NCBI GenBank assembly: GCA_001936135.1
Contig: CP012810.1
Location: 1,612,001-1,676,000, forward strand
Length of the DNA: 64,000 nucleotides
DNA from: Saccharomycopsis fibuligera x Saccharomycopsis cf. fibuligera
Taxonomy: Eukaryota > Ascomycota > Saccharomycetes > Ascoideales > Saccharomycopsidaceae
Direction: 5' to 3'
Of the stretch, positions 44,616 through 53,192 are shown one piece after another (the stretch's first letter is position 1; the number at the start of each line of letters is the position of its first letter). The notes under the pieces were generated by a model that did no database searches, was not told the origin of the DNA, and saw only the letters and a list, made by a program, of their open reading frames with translations. A program made the translations under genes and the position numbers.

Positions 44616-45054
44616 AAAAAATATTTATTTAACTCAAATGGCCTGCAATAACACCAAGTAAAAGCTTCCTAAAAACCGTCTGTCCTATTGCTCCTAGATC
44701 CCTCATTACATTATAAATAGCATATTGTAAACTTTCTTTTACCTTCTTATCCGCGTTGAGGCCAATGCTGCGCGGCCGCTCTTCTCCTCTTATCACAGAT
44801 ACCGCTCAAGCCAAGGCTCATCTTCACAAATAGCCCAACCTTTGTCCACTGATATGGCCATTCAATAAATGCCTTTGTTCCGATTGTATGCTCATTACAA
44901 AAGTTGGTATGAGAGGCTACTGTCTAGACATTCTGCTACACATGATGGGTGCAATTGCAGTTGACCCTGAATCCGGATGTTCTTCTGCTGTCGCGGAACC
45001 AGTCACGAGACTTAAATCACGAGAATTGGCACCTGACTGAATACTGGAGTTCTA
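44616..45054. other. Spacer before duplication copy 2
   Basis: More GC-rich than its neighbours. It includes a plus-strand open stretch at about 44884-45040 (ILLHMMGAIAVDPESGCS) that may be another degraded coding piece. Not strong enough to call a gene. Confidence 0.35.
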
Positions 45055-45195
45055 TACAAATTTCAGTGAGTGTTCTCTTCTCTCTAATGTAGTTTATTGT
45101 TTCTAGTGAATGTTATTGCATAGTAAATACAGAGTGGTTATTCGACCATTCCCTTTTACCTCTTTCACTTTACTGCGCTCAGAGTAGCTTCTCCT

Positions 45196-45242
45196 GCATG
45201 TACTGACATGCCAACATGCATGTCGCCCCCGCCCCAACATGC
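45196..45242. promoter_or_regulatory. ACATGC/GCATGT cluster upstream of split kinase gene, copy 2
   Basis: The same arrangement as in copy 1: GCATGT at 45196, ACATGC at 45206, the palindrome ACATGCATGT at 45214-45223 and ACATGC at 45237, with the GC-rich CGCCCCCGCCCC element inside. It lies about 95-140 bp upstream of the ATG. Confidence 0.45.
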
Positions 45243-45336
45243 ATTCTCATCACCAAACCACAAACCAAGTTTTACAAGTTTTCCTTCAAGCAGAAATTGC
45301 AAAAAGAAAATAACTGGTAACTAAACCAAAAGGCAC

Positions 45337-45735
45337 ATGAACTTTACCTTAAACTTTTTTGCAATTTTGCATCAGCTCCTTTTAGAAATTGATCAAGTGA
45401 ATATGAACCCACAAGACAAAGAGATCAGAAAGCGCTCTTCAGACACCGGCACTGGAGCACTACCAGAGCTCGAGGCAAAGAAAGCCAGAGTAAAGCACAA
45501 TGATGGCAAGTCTAATGACAGTCATGCTGCTCGAACTAGCCTTTATGCAAGTGAGAAACAAAAAGCTAATGAAGATTTGAAAAAATCAAAAAACTGGAAA
45601 GCCATAGTGGAGCTAAACCCACAAGGAGTGGAGGGTACTCTTCCCAACACATACTTGATGATAAAAGGTGACACATATTTCAACTATTTGAGCAACCTTG
45701 GCAGCGTGCGTGAAAAAGGTTTGTGGAGAAATTAG
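45337..45735 (+). CDS. Small basic ORF (copy 2), upstream half of the split kinase-like gene
   Basis: 132 aa, identical in amino-acid sequence to 7577-7975. The hydrophobic start MNFTLNFFAILHQLLLEID is followed by a hydrophilic segment with AKKARVKH and by LNPQGVEGTLPNTYLMIKGD. The frame stops 22 nt after an A5 run (45713-45717), where the -1 frame continues as the kinase-like ORF. No regulatory or functional assignment is possible. Confidence 0.5.
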   Translation: MNFTLNFFAILHQLLLEIDQVNMNPQDKEIRKRSSDTGTGALPELEAKKARVKHNDGKSNDSHAARTSLYASEKQKANEDLKKSKNWKAIVELNPQGVEGTLPNTYLMIKGDTYFNYLSNLGSVREKGLWRN

Positions 45736-46715
45736 TTGACCACTATTTCTTGAACTTGCAAAACTCAGGAGAGCTACTTGATCTGGAATTCTACGGTCTC
45801 CATGCTTTCATCAGCACTTTTCAGCAAAACGACCAGTTCAAACTTGCTAACAGAAATGGTACCATGATAGAATTTGAAAAGATTACCACTAGCAAGTTTG
45901 GCACACGCGTGCCAAAAATCATAGCTGGTTCGGCACCACAAGAGAGGTGGTCGCTTATCATCTCATTCCAGCAGGTTTACAAGATCTTTGATCCCAACCG
46001 CCTACCACAGTACATAACATTGATGCACAATAAGTCACTGGGAAGTGTTGGTCTTGCGATTGCCTTTTTCGACTATGAAATGGCTTGCTACCAAAGGCTT
46101 ATGAAGTACAGAGTTGACTGTGTACCAAATGTTCTAGGTTACGGGCACATAATGGATGACTGGGCTCCCGACAACAATAGTGGTAGCATTAGGAAACGGC
46201 ATAAATTGTTGGATTTGAGAGAAGCTGAAGATATGCCGTTGTCCAAATTGCCTGTTTCTGGCTTTTTCATCAAACTCACCAAGGTCAAGAAAGTTGCAAA
46301 GTTGACAGCAAAGGATTGGGTAATGAGATCTGCAGCGGTTGGATTGTGTAAGATACACAGTGCCGGCATTGTTCACAGAGATATAAAAAAGGATAACATT
46401 CTTTTGGGGCTGATGGCCAACGGCCCAAGCAGAACCAAAAAGGTTATTTATGTGGATTTTGGGTTCAGTAAGGTTTATCGGCAAAGGGGTCAAGGCTCCC
46501 GCATAGAGATTCTGAATGATCTCATTAAACACAACAGGAAAGATAACGAAAACGACTTTTTAAAAGATTATGAGCAACTTGACAATGTCTTTGACCATAG
46601 CCTTTTGGACTATTTCTTACGAAAAGGAGTCAGTATGCGTAGTCTTGTTGAAAACGAGATTGCAAACAACGAGCACTGGATGGTGTTGGAATCAAAACTT
46701 GGAAAAAAGCAGTAA
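45723..46715 (+). CDS. Kinase-like ORF (copy 2), downstream half of the split gene
   Basis: 330 aa, with the catalytic loop IVHRDIKKDNIL and VDFGFSK intact. It differs from copy 1 at one Val/Ile position and in the last residues (WMVLESKLGKKQ here), because homology stops just before the tail. The nominal start at 45723 is GTG; the first ATG is at 45864. Preservation of catalytic-loop residues in both copies argues that the kinase part has been under selection or copied recently. As in copy 1, a canonical beta-3 lysine is not obvious. Confidence 0.6.
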   Translation: MEKLVDHYFLNLQNSGELLDLEFYGLHAFISTFQQNDQFKLANRNGTMIEFEKITTSKFGTRVPKIIAGSAPQERWSLIISFQQVYKIFDPNRLPQYITLMHNKSLGSVGLAIAFFDYEMACYQRLMKYRVDCVPNVLGYGHIMDDWAPDNNSGSIRKRHKLLDLREAEDMPLSKLPVSGFFIKLTKVKKVAKLTAKDWVMRSAAVGLCKIHSAGIVHRDIKKDNILLGLMANGPSRTKKVIYVDFGFSKVYRQRGQGSRIEILNDLIKHNRKDNENDFLKDYEQLDNVFDHSLLDYFLRKGVSMRSLVENEIANNEHWMVLESKLGKKQ

Positions 46716-47255
46716 TAATGAAGCAGAAAACGATAAAAATCATAGAAATAGCACCGCTGTTCCACGGGCTTCCAAAAATGTAGACATAGTAAGCATCTGG
46801 TATATTCCATACAGGCTTTTCTCATCTTGTATGTGATATGCCTGTTGGTTTGTTGGTGAAGAAGATTTTACTGAACGACGGGTCAGCTTTTCGAAAAAGG
46901 TTAAATCACCATTACCTAAACGATTTGTATTGTCTATTGAAAGGTTTTAGAAAAAGATTTTGCGGTCCTCTAAAACCAGAGAGCGCTAGTAATACATCTT
47001 TTCCTCTCAATATTTTTTCATGAAAAGATGTCTTTACTCCTTCTGCCAAAAATTTACATTAACCAAGCTAATAAACACACGGAAAAATTTCAATTTTTCC
47101 ACAGGCACTAGTTGTCTAATTTTATGATAAGATGGCTCACAAAGGTGAACTATTTTGTGCTGAAGCAATGTATCATGATGATGTAAACTATGGGGTTGGA
47201 AAAAAAAAAAAGGGAAAGCTGAAATAAAAAACAAAGTAAAACAAATGCTAAGAAC

Positions 47256-47291
<36 letters not shown>

Positions 47292-47385
47292 GATAAAAAA
47301 CCGAAAACAAAAAACAGTAAGAGCAAGCAAAAGGTGCAATTTGCAGAATCTGAGTAAGCAAATCATAAACTGTTCTGCACAATGT
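46716..47385. other. Intergenic, convergent kinase copy 2 / APN2
   Basis: About 670 bp between convergent genes. It holds an A-run at 47260-47289 on the APN2 3' side; no gene is seen. Confidence 0.5.
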
Positions 47386-50085
47386 TCAAGCCCACTTAAA
47401 GTATCCACAACTTATATCTTCATCAAGCTTGCCATTATTACTTCGCAAAGCGTCATTGTTGTTTCGAATAGAAATCTTTGAACAACACCAAAACTTTTTA
47501 CCTCGTGTCTTTTCAGTTGACGAAGTCCTCAAAATACACTCTTTTTTATGATGACAAAGTGGAGGTTGTGTGTATTTTTTACCTAAAAAGCTAAGAACCT
47601 TCGATGGCTTATGTTCCTTAGCTGCTGTTACCGTTAGTCCGGAAATTGGGCCCCTGGCTGGCCTAGAGGATAAATCAGGGGTAGAATTGGTACTATTGGC
47701 AGCACTATTACTGCTGTTACTGCTACTAGATGATACTAGATCAACCGTACCGGTAGCGGAGTCACTTTGATTGACAAATCCCTTCTTCACTTGCTCAAAC
47801 AAAGTATCGTTGATATTGGAATTTAAACCGAAGTCTAAATTAGACTTTTTATCGGCGTGGTCATCAGCGGCCTTTGCCTCTGGCTTGGCCTTTTTAACCG
47901 GCTGGAAAAAACTGGAGATTGATTTTTGTTTCTTGTTATCTTTAGGTGTTTTTCTGCTCACATACACTGGTTTTTTAAGTTTACTGTTGCTGCTTTCGCT
48001 GCTTGATGGTGGTGCTTGCTTATTATTGTTGCTAACAGCACTGCTGCTACCATCTGATGCGGTTAAGTCAATGGTTGTTGCTGTGGCCTTGGTTTCTGGT
48101 GTTACTTCTTGTCTATTGGCCTTTTGTGCTAGCTTTATCCCTTCTGCGTCACTGTCATTAGTGATCTCGCTAGCTTTTCTTTTTCCCAATATAGAATATT
48201 TGTTAAAGTTTTTAAACATATTGACAATAGTAAGATCATTCAAGCCGTAGACGTACTTTGCCTCAAACTTGGGCACATATTCCTCATCATTTAAAAAATC
48301 ATTGCTTAGCAGATTCTGAATAGGCGGCGGTGACACTGATGTTACCTGCAGCGACACAACCTCTTGACCATTTAATTCGCTTGCAATCTCATTAGTAATT
48401 ACAAAATCGCAATACACGGGACAATGATCACTGCCATTCAAAAACGGTAAAATATTTCCTGAAGCAAACCATTTCCTAAGCTCTGTGCAGCACAATACAA
48501 GGTCAATACGTGAGCCAAAGTTGATAGATCTGTAGTTTTTTATAGTATTCCAACATGTGTACATTTTCAATCGACGACCATTATGTTCCCGTACCAAATC
48601 ATGCAAAAAATGGTCTTTTCGTACTACTTCCTTAATGGGGATTTTCCTTTTTCTTGATAAGGGATCATCACACTGTATATCTTGTTGTTCCTCAGCCTCA
48701 ATTTCTTCATCTTCTTCCTCATCCTCATCGTCACTATTGACAAACAAGTCCTTGACTAGTTCAGTTTGAATAGGCTTACCGGTTTCATCATTTGGCAAAA
48801 TATTGTGGCTTGTATCAATGGCTATTTGCTCATCTGGTAAATACGAGCCATGCACTATTGAGTTTAAGTAAACCCGTGGTATTGTACATTTGGAAAAGTT
48901 TACTGCTTGCTGCTCGTTAAGCTTCTCAAACTGCAGGCCATCCTGATTGCTCAGATCAAGTACACCAGGAACGTTGTAATTATAATCTTTGGTATCCAGC
49001 TTACTGCTATCCAGCTTACTGCTATCCAGCTTACTGCTATCGACTTTCTTAATAAGCCCTTCTTCGTAAAGGTGTTGGATCGCTTCACCACTATCAATCA
49101 AGTCCCTACTGATATTAATGTCCCCCATAACAAGCACTTTCTTGCCCATATTTTTCAAATTCCTCACTCTTGCAAACAACAATTTCAAAAAATCCAACCG
49201 GTATACTTCTCCCTCAGCAGTCCGTTGGGAATTCGCAGGACAGTATAAGCTAAAAACTACCAAATTGTATCCTAGCTCAATGACAATACATCGGCCTTGG
49301 CTATCTATCTCAAGGCACTTGTCTCGATCGAAAAGATTAGCATATCCGCCAATAATGTGTTTCGTGGTAAATTTTTTGAACTCGGTAGTGTTTGTCGTTG
49401 AGGAATTCGCAGCACGGTTAGCAATATCGTGAATGTCCTTGTATGTCTTGCTGCCAATTTTGTAATCATAACAGCGCAAGTATCCAGTAATGCCTTCTTC
49501 TACTTTGCGCACCGTAAGCAAATTTCTAGTGTACGGCAGATCATTGGGCGTGGGCTTTCTGATGTATACGCCAACTCCAGAGTAGCCTTTCTTTTGTGAG
49601 GGCAATGTGATGAAATTGTAGTAGTTTGGGATCTTAGCGATGGCGTTGTTGACATTCTCACGAGACGTCTTTAGTTCTTGTAAAGAAATGATGTCGACAT
49701 CTAGAAAATGGAAAAAGTTCTGTAAATTGAGAATTTTGTTCCATGGATAGTAGTTGAAGAGTGTCTTGAAGCCGTTAATGTTGAAAGTCATGAATCTAAT
49801 GCTGTTGGATGCAGGTTCTGGTTTTCTGGGCACGGGAAATTCTCTGAGTAGTTTGTCAATCAAGGACTCATCTGCTGCTGTGCTGCTGTTTTTGAGTTTT
49901 CCTTGCTGACTTGGATTAGAGTCTACACTAGCGGCATTGTTCTCCACAGAGGTAGTAGCAGTAGCCTTATGGTTATTATCAGCAGCAACTGGCTCATTCG
50001 CGTTTTCACTTTTTGTTGTGGTCATAATTTCTGCTGGAGACAAGCCAGAACAGCCACTCGTCTGGCCTAGTTTTGGATCGGTCAT
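47386..50085 (-). CDS. APN2: AP endonuclease 2 (Apn2/Eth1)
   Basis: A class II abasic-site endonuclease and 3'-phosphodiesterase of the exonuclease III type, acting in base-excision repair in the nucleus. The EEP nuclease fold runs from about residue 95 (IRFMTFNINGFKTLF) through the catalytic LQELKTSRENV, VMGDINISRDLID and SRIDLVLCC to NGSDHCPVYCDF near residue 555. A canonical PCNA-binding PIP box, QKSISSFF, lies at residues 720-727, and a GRF zinc finger ends the protein (about 839-895: CHHKKEC, FWCCSK, CGYFKWA), the standard APN2 architecture. At 899 aa it is longer than S. cerevisiae Apn2 (520) through acidic and Ser/Asn-rich insertions, including three tandem SSKLD repeats near residue 355. 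Start ATG at 50085. Confidence 0.95.
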   Translation of the reverse strand: MTDPKLGQTSGCSGLSPAEIMTTTKSENANEPVAADNNHKATATTSVENNAASVDSNPSQQGKLKNSSTAADESLIDKLLREFPVPRKPEPASNSIRFMTFNINGFKTLFNYYPWNKILNLQNFFHFLDVDIISLQELKTSRENVNNAIAKIPNYYNFITLPSQKKGYSGVGVYIRKPTPNDLPYTRNLLTVRKVEEGITGYLRCYDYKIGSKTYKDIHDIANRAANSSTTNTTEFKKFTTKHIIGGYANLFDRDKCLEIDSQGRCIVIELGYNLVVFSLYCPANSQRTAEGEVYRLDFLKLLFARVRNLKNMGKKVLVMGDINISRDLIDSGEAIQHLYEEGLIKKVDSSKLDSSKLDSSKLDTKDYNYNVPGVLDLSNQDGLQFEKLNEQQAVNFSKCTIPRVYLNSIVHGSYLPDEQIAIDTSHNILPNDETGKPIQTELVKDLFVNSDDEDEEEDEEIEAEEQQDIQCDDPLSRKRKIPIKEVVRKDHFLHDLVREHNGRRLKMYTCWNTIKNYRSINFGSRIDLVLCCTELRKWFASGNILPFLNGSDHCPVYCDFVITNEIASELNGQEVVSLQVTSVSPPPIQNLLSNDFLNDEEYVPKFEAKYVYGLNDLTIVNMFKNFNKYSILGKRKASEITNDSDAEGIKLAQKANRQEVTPETKATATTIDLTASDGSSSAVSNNNKQAPPSSSESSNSKLKKPVYVSRKTPKDNKKQKSISSFFQPVKKAKPEAKAADDHADKKSNLDFGLNSNINDTLFEQVKKGFVNQSDSATGTVDLVSSSSSNSSNSAANSTNSTPDLSSRPARGPISGLTVTAAKEHKPSKVLSFLGKKYTQPPLCHHKKECILRTSSTEKTRGKKFWCCSKISIRNNNDALRSNNGKLDEDISCGYFKWA
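48991..49041. repeat. 15-bp tandem repeat in APN2 (SSKLD x3)
   Basis: Three units of GSTATCCAGCTTACT, the first starting GG and the others GC, and a partial fourth. They encode repeated Ser-Ser-Lys-Leu-Asp inside an insertion of the nuclease domain, so length changes stay in frame. Confidence 0.85.
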
Positions 50086-50407
50086 ATCATCGAGTGACTA
50101 CTGAATGTCTGTATTATTATGCGGATATTTTTTTGGTCAGACAGTGGAATATCAATGGCAAAAGGCTATTGGACCAAAACACGATGAGGCGCGCAAAATC
50201 AAAAAAAAAATGTAATTTTTTTTTTTTTTTTTAAGAAAAACTGGAAAATAAAGTTTGGCGATCACCGATGAGATCAGGTGTATGTGTTGTTTCAATTGAT
50301 ATATTGACAACATTGCACATAACAAACTCCCAAGAAGACTTTTGCAATTTCTGAGCAGTGATCTACGGCTTTGATTAGTAGAAGACAGTATTTCTGATTT
50401 TTTGAAC

Positions 50408-50438
<31 letters not shown>

Positions 50439-51706
50439 CTCTGATTGACAGCCTAGTGGTAGTAACGGGAAGTGAGCATATTATGCCTTTCCTGCATTTT
50501 TCTCATCCATTGAGTCCAGCATTGTTAATGAGCGCAAATTTCGATTGAGAGCATGTTCACACTTGTGAACTAAATTGAACATATTTGAAAATACCACTTA
50601 GCTTGATGGGCTAGAGATTATATTAGAAAAAGGTCGTTGAAGAGCCTATCTGGTGGACTGGGCAGACTTGGAAAACATTGCAAACTTAAATTTATTTATA
50701 GTCCGGGTAATATTTATATCCTGCTCAATGGTAACAATTCATTTAGATCAAAAATCCGTCTTGGCAACGTGTCCGAGCGGTTAAGGAGAAAGATTAGAAA
50801 TCTTTTGGGCTTTGCCCGCGCAGGTTCGAGTCCTGCCGTTGTCGTTTATTTTTGCTCTTTTTTATGTTCAACTTATCTAATCTCATATTGTTATTCAAAA
50901 GTCAACAAAGAATAAAGAAAAATGAAAACCTGCTCATAATTCAATAATTTCTAAATACTTTTACTATGTTTTCTTTTAAGCTTATACGAGTATCGAAATA
51001 GCAATATCTCAATTACTCAAACGTTGCAGTGTAGCAGAAACCTTGGGGTCTACCTAGCTTTAAGAATTCCATTAGGAAAGTGACGTTTCTTGTATTTGAG
51101 CATCGTCACATATTGGGGTTATAATTGGGGCTTCTGTCATCTCCTTGCAGAACCTGGCTTTCCTTCAAACCGTAAGCCTCTTTACATTGGAACACAAGAT
51201 ATAACGGTTCTGTATAAGGCCAGTTGCCCTAGTTTTCTTACTACTACTAATACTACTACTAATACTCCATTCCCTATTCTTTGTGTCGTTTATCGGCAAT
51301 TACGGTCTGAATGCTAGGATTACACTCTCTTGCTAAAAAAAGAAAAAAAATTGCAGCTGCTCTACCATTTCACAATCGCTCCTGTGGACTGGATGTTGGC
51401 GCCATTGGCTTCTGTTACCAAAAAACAGCCATTTTGTGGCCGCATGCAGGCGCTGCAGGTAAAACTGTCCTTAAACACTGGGCCTTTTCTGCAGTTGCAA
51501 AACACCATCACATATATCTACCACACAAATCAGCTTTGTATGCTGGAAATTGAAACTTTTGAAATTGTAGAGATATGCTGTATCCCCTTGGCTGGTTGCC
51601 CACTTTTTCCAAAACATTTACTGGCTCTCGAGTACAATCAATATATAGCAAAAGTGCGGAGATTCACTGAATAATAAAGCTGGTATATTGTTAATAATCG
51701 CAAATA
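50086..51706. other. Divergent spacer APN2 / HSP30-like with one tRNA
   Basis: 1.6 kb containing tRNA-Ser at 50763-50844, homopolymer runs at 50218-50232 (T) and 50409-50433 (A), and a small inverted repeat GTTCACA-CT-TGTGAAC near 50551-50566. The 50,900-51,700 part is the upstream region of the seven-helix protein gene. No other gene is supported. Confidence 0.5.
50763..50844 (+). tRNA. tRNA-Ser (AGA)
   Basis: The acceptor stem GGCAACG pairs with CGTTGTC (50837-50843) and the discriminator is G. The anticodon stem AAAGA/TCTTT frames the loop TTAGAAA with anticodon AGA at 50796-50798. A long variable arm (TGGGC-TTT-GCCCG) identifies the serine class. The T arm is GCAGG-TTCGAGT-CCTGC. No intron. 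This is not the CUG-decoding tRNA-Ser(CAG). Confidence 0.95.
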
Positions 51707-52609
51707 ATGACGCAAATAGAAACAGAGATCGTCAACATACATGAAGATGGGGATGATGAAGATACTGTCTTCAAGCAGCGGCATCTACCCAGTGAGATAA
51801 CAAGCAACGCCGAAAGCAACAATAACAGCAATAGAAAAAGCTCGGGAGCCTTGAGCTACCTCAGGAGAATTATAGCAAACAGTAGTATTCTTGAGCATCA
51901 TCGCGATTTTATAATAGCGGCAGTATTTTTCATTAATACTGTGACTCAGTGGGCCAAACTTACAAGAAAATTGTCCCTTGAAGAATATTTGACCATTGAG
52001 TCGTTGCATCAGTTGTTTCCATTAGCTGTCAGCGGCGCACTTCTCGTCCAATATTACTGCATTGTTGCTGATGTCGGATATATAGAGATTTTCTTGGACA
52101 GCAACAACAACGCTGTTAGCGGCTTAGTAGATGATGAGGAGCAGCAAAGTCAACAAATGCAGCAACTGCAGCATAGAACGAGGAAAATATACTATATTAG
52201 GTACATTACCTGGCTTTTCAGCTGGCCGTTGGTACTTTTCGCCATTCAGTTGCACTCTGCGAGCCGCGATGTCCTGATGCTTTTAGAAAATATCGAGCCG
52301 GTGATAGTGAGGATCGTACTTATTGAAGGGCTTGTTTCTTGCTTGCTAGTATCGTCATTCACTTACCGGGCCATCAAGGCAGTATTTGGAATCGTTGCTT
52401 TTGCCATTCAAATCTACGTGATTGTTTCAATATCAATGGTCCACTACACCGCGATTCTTGGGCTTTTCTACACCACATGGCTTTTGTATCTTGCTGCGTG
52501 GCTGCTGTGCGAATGCCTTGGTGTAATTAGTGACAATGCAAAAGAGTCGTTGTGGGGCATGTTGGACCTAGTGCACTTTGCCGTGATTCCAATATTGGCT
52601 ACTAGTTAA
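51707..52609 (+). CDS. Opsin-related seven-helix membrane protein (Hsp30/Mrh1/Yro2 family)
   Basis: A plasma-membrane protein of the fungal microbial-rhodopsin superfamily; yeast Hsp30 is stress-induced and down-regulates the H+-ATPase. The 300-aa sequence has a hydrophilic N-terminus and about seven membrane segments. The family mark RYITWLFSWPLVLF matches the opsin RYxDWLxTWPLLL, and the last helix aligns as WGMLDLVHFAVIPIL. Where light-sensing opsins have the Schiff-base lysine in helix 7, this protein appears to have His, so it probably does not bind retinal. An Asn/Gln-rich loop (SNNNAVSGLVDDEEQQSQQM) is an insertion. Start ATG at 51707. The exact family member is not determined. Confidence 0.8.
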   Translation: MTQIETEIVNIHEDGDDEDTVFKQRHLPSEITSNAESNNNSNRKSSGALSYLRRIIANSSILEHHRDFIIAAVFFINTVTQWAKLTRKLSLEEYLTIESLHQLFPLAVSGALLVQYYCIVADVGYIEIFLDSNNNAVSGLVDDEEQQSQQMQQLQHRTRKIYYIRYITWLFSWPLVLFAIQLHSASRDVLMLLENIEPVIVRIVLIEGLVSCLLVSSFTYRAIKAVFGIVAFAIQIYVIVSISMVHYTAILGLFYTTWLLYLAAWLLCECLGVISDNAKESLWGMLDLVHFAVIPILATS

Positions 52610-53192
52610 ACACTTCTCTCTTCACAATTACTATACTAATAAATATAAATATACACTAAATCTGCGCTCTGACTCTACTTCCTGAAAAGGGCTCTGCACC
52701 CTCCTTTGGGCGCAGTTACCAGCGAAAATCCGCGTTGCAGTTGAAATTTGGCACTCCAGACGGGCGGTTTTTACGTGTTACCCTGTCATCAACCGCGTTT
52801 CAGTTTTTCGTTTTGATTTTTGATTTTTTTTTTTTTTTTTTTTTCTTTTTCTTGTTCCTGGCGAAGAGCGGCACCGGTGGATGAGAGGCATTAAGCGCTG
52901 TGTGGCATCCAAGGACACACTATAGAATCTCATCGTCTATTACTAGCTGGAGAATGGCCACAAAGTACTCATTTTAGCACTCTTACCGCCATACAACCCA
53001 CACTCCTTTCAGAGAACTAGAAGAGAACTTACCTTTACAATCAGCGAAACTGCTCAGCATCACATCTCGTTTGTTTTCCAATTCTATGTACACTACTACC
53101 ACCAGTTATTGTTATTAATAATTTTTTTTTTCTTCTTCTTCTTCTTCTTCTCTAAACTAGTTATATTTCTGTCATCGTTTTGAAGCACCACC
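52610..53192. other. Intergenic upstream of the coiled-coil gene
   Basis: A 583-bp spacer with T-rich runs (52827-52844, 53122-53130) and a (CTT)n run at 53132-53149 just before the ATG of the next gene. No other feature is seen. Confidence 0.5.

Larger units (their letters stand above)
45055..46702 (+). repeat. Inverted segmental duplication, copy 2
   Basis: The reverse-complement partner of 6610-8246. The core, including both ORFs and the proximal promoter, is almost identical. Near the distal promoter end this copy has two small insertions (AAT and a 7-bp insertion) and several substitutions. Near the tail, three differences fall within about 32 bp before homology ends at AAAACTTGG. Confidence 0.92.

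Noticed and set aside
51090-51674. Small plus-strand ORFs upstream of the opsin-like gene
   Set aside because: Overlapping short frames without motif or codon signal; probably promoter DNA.
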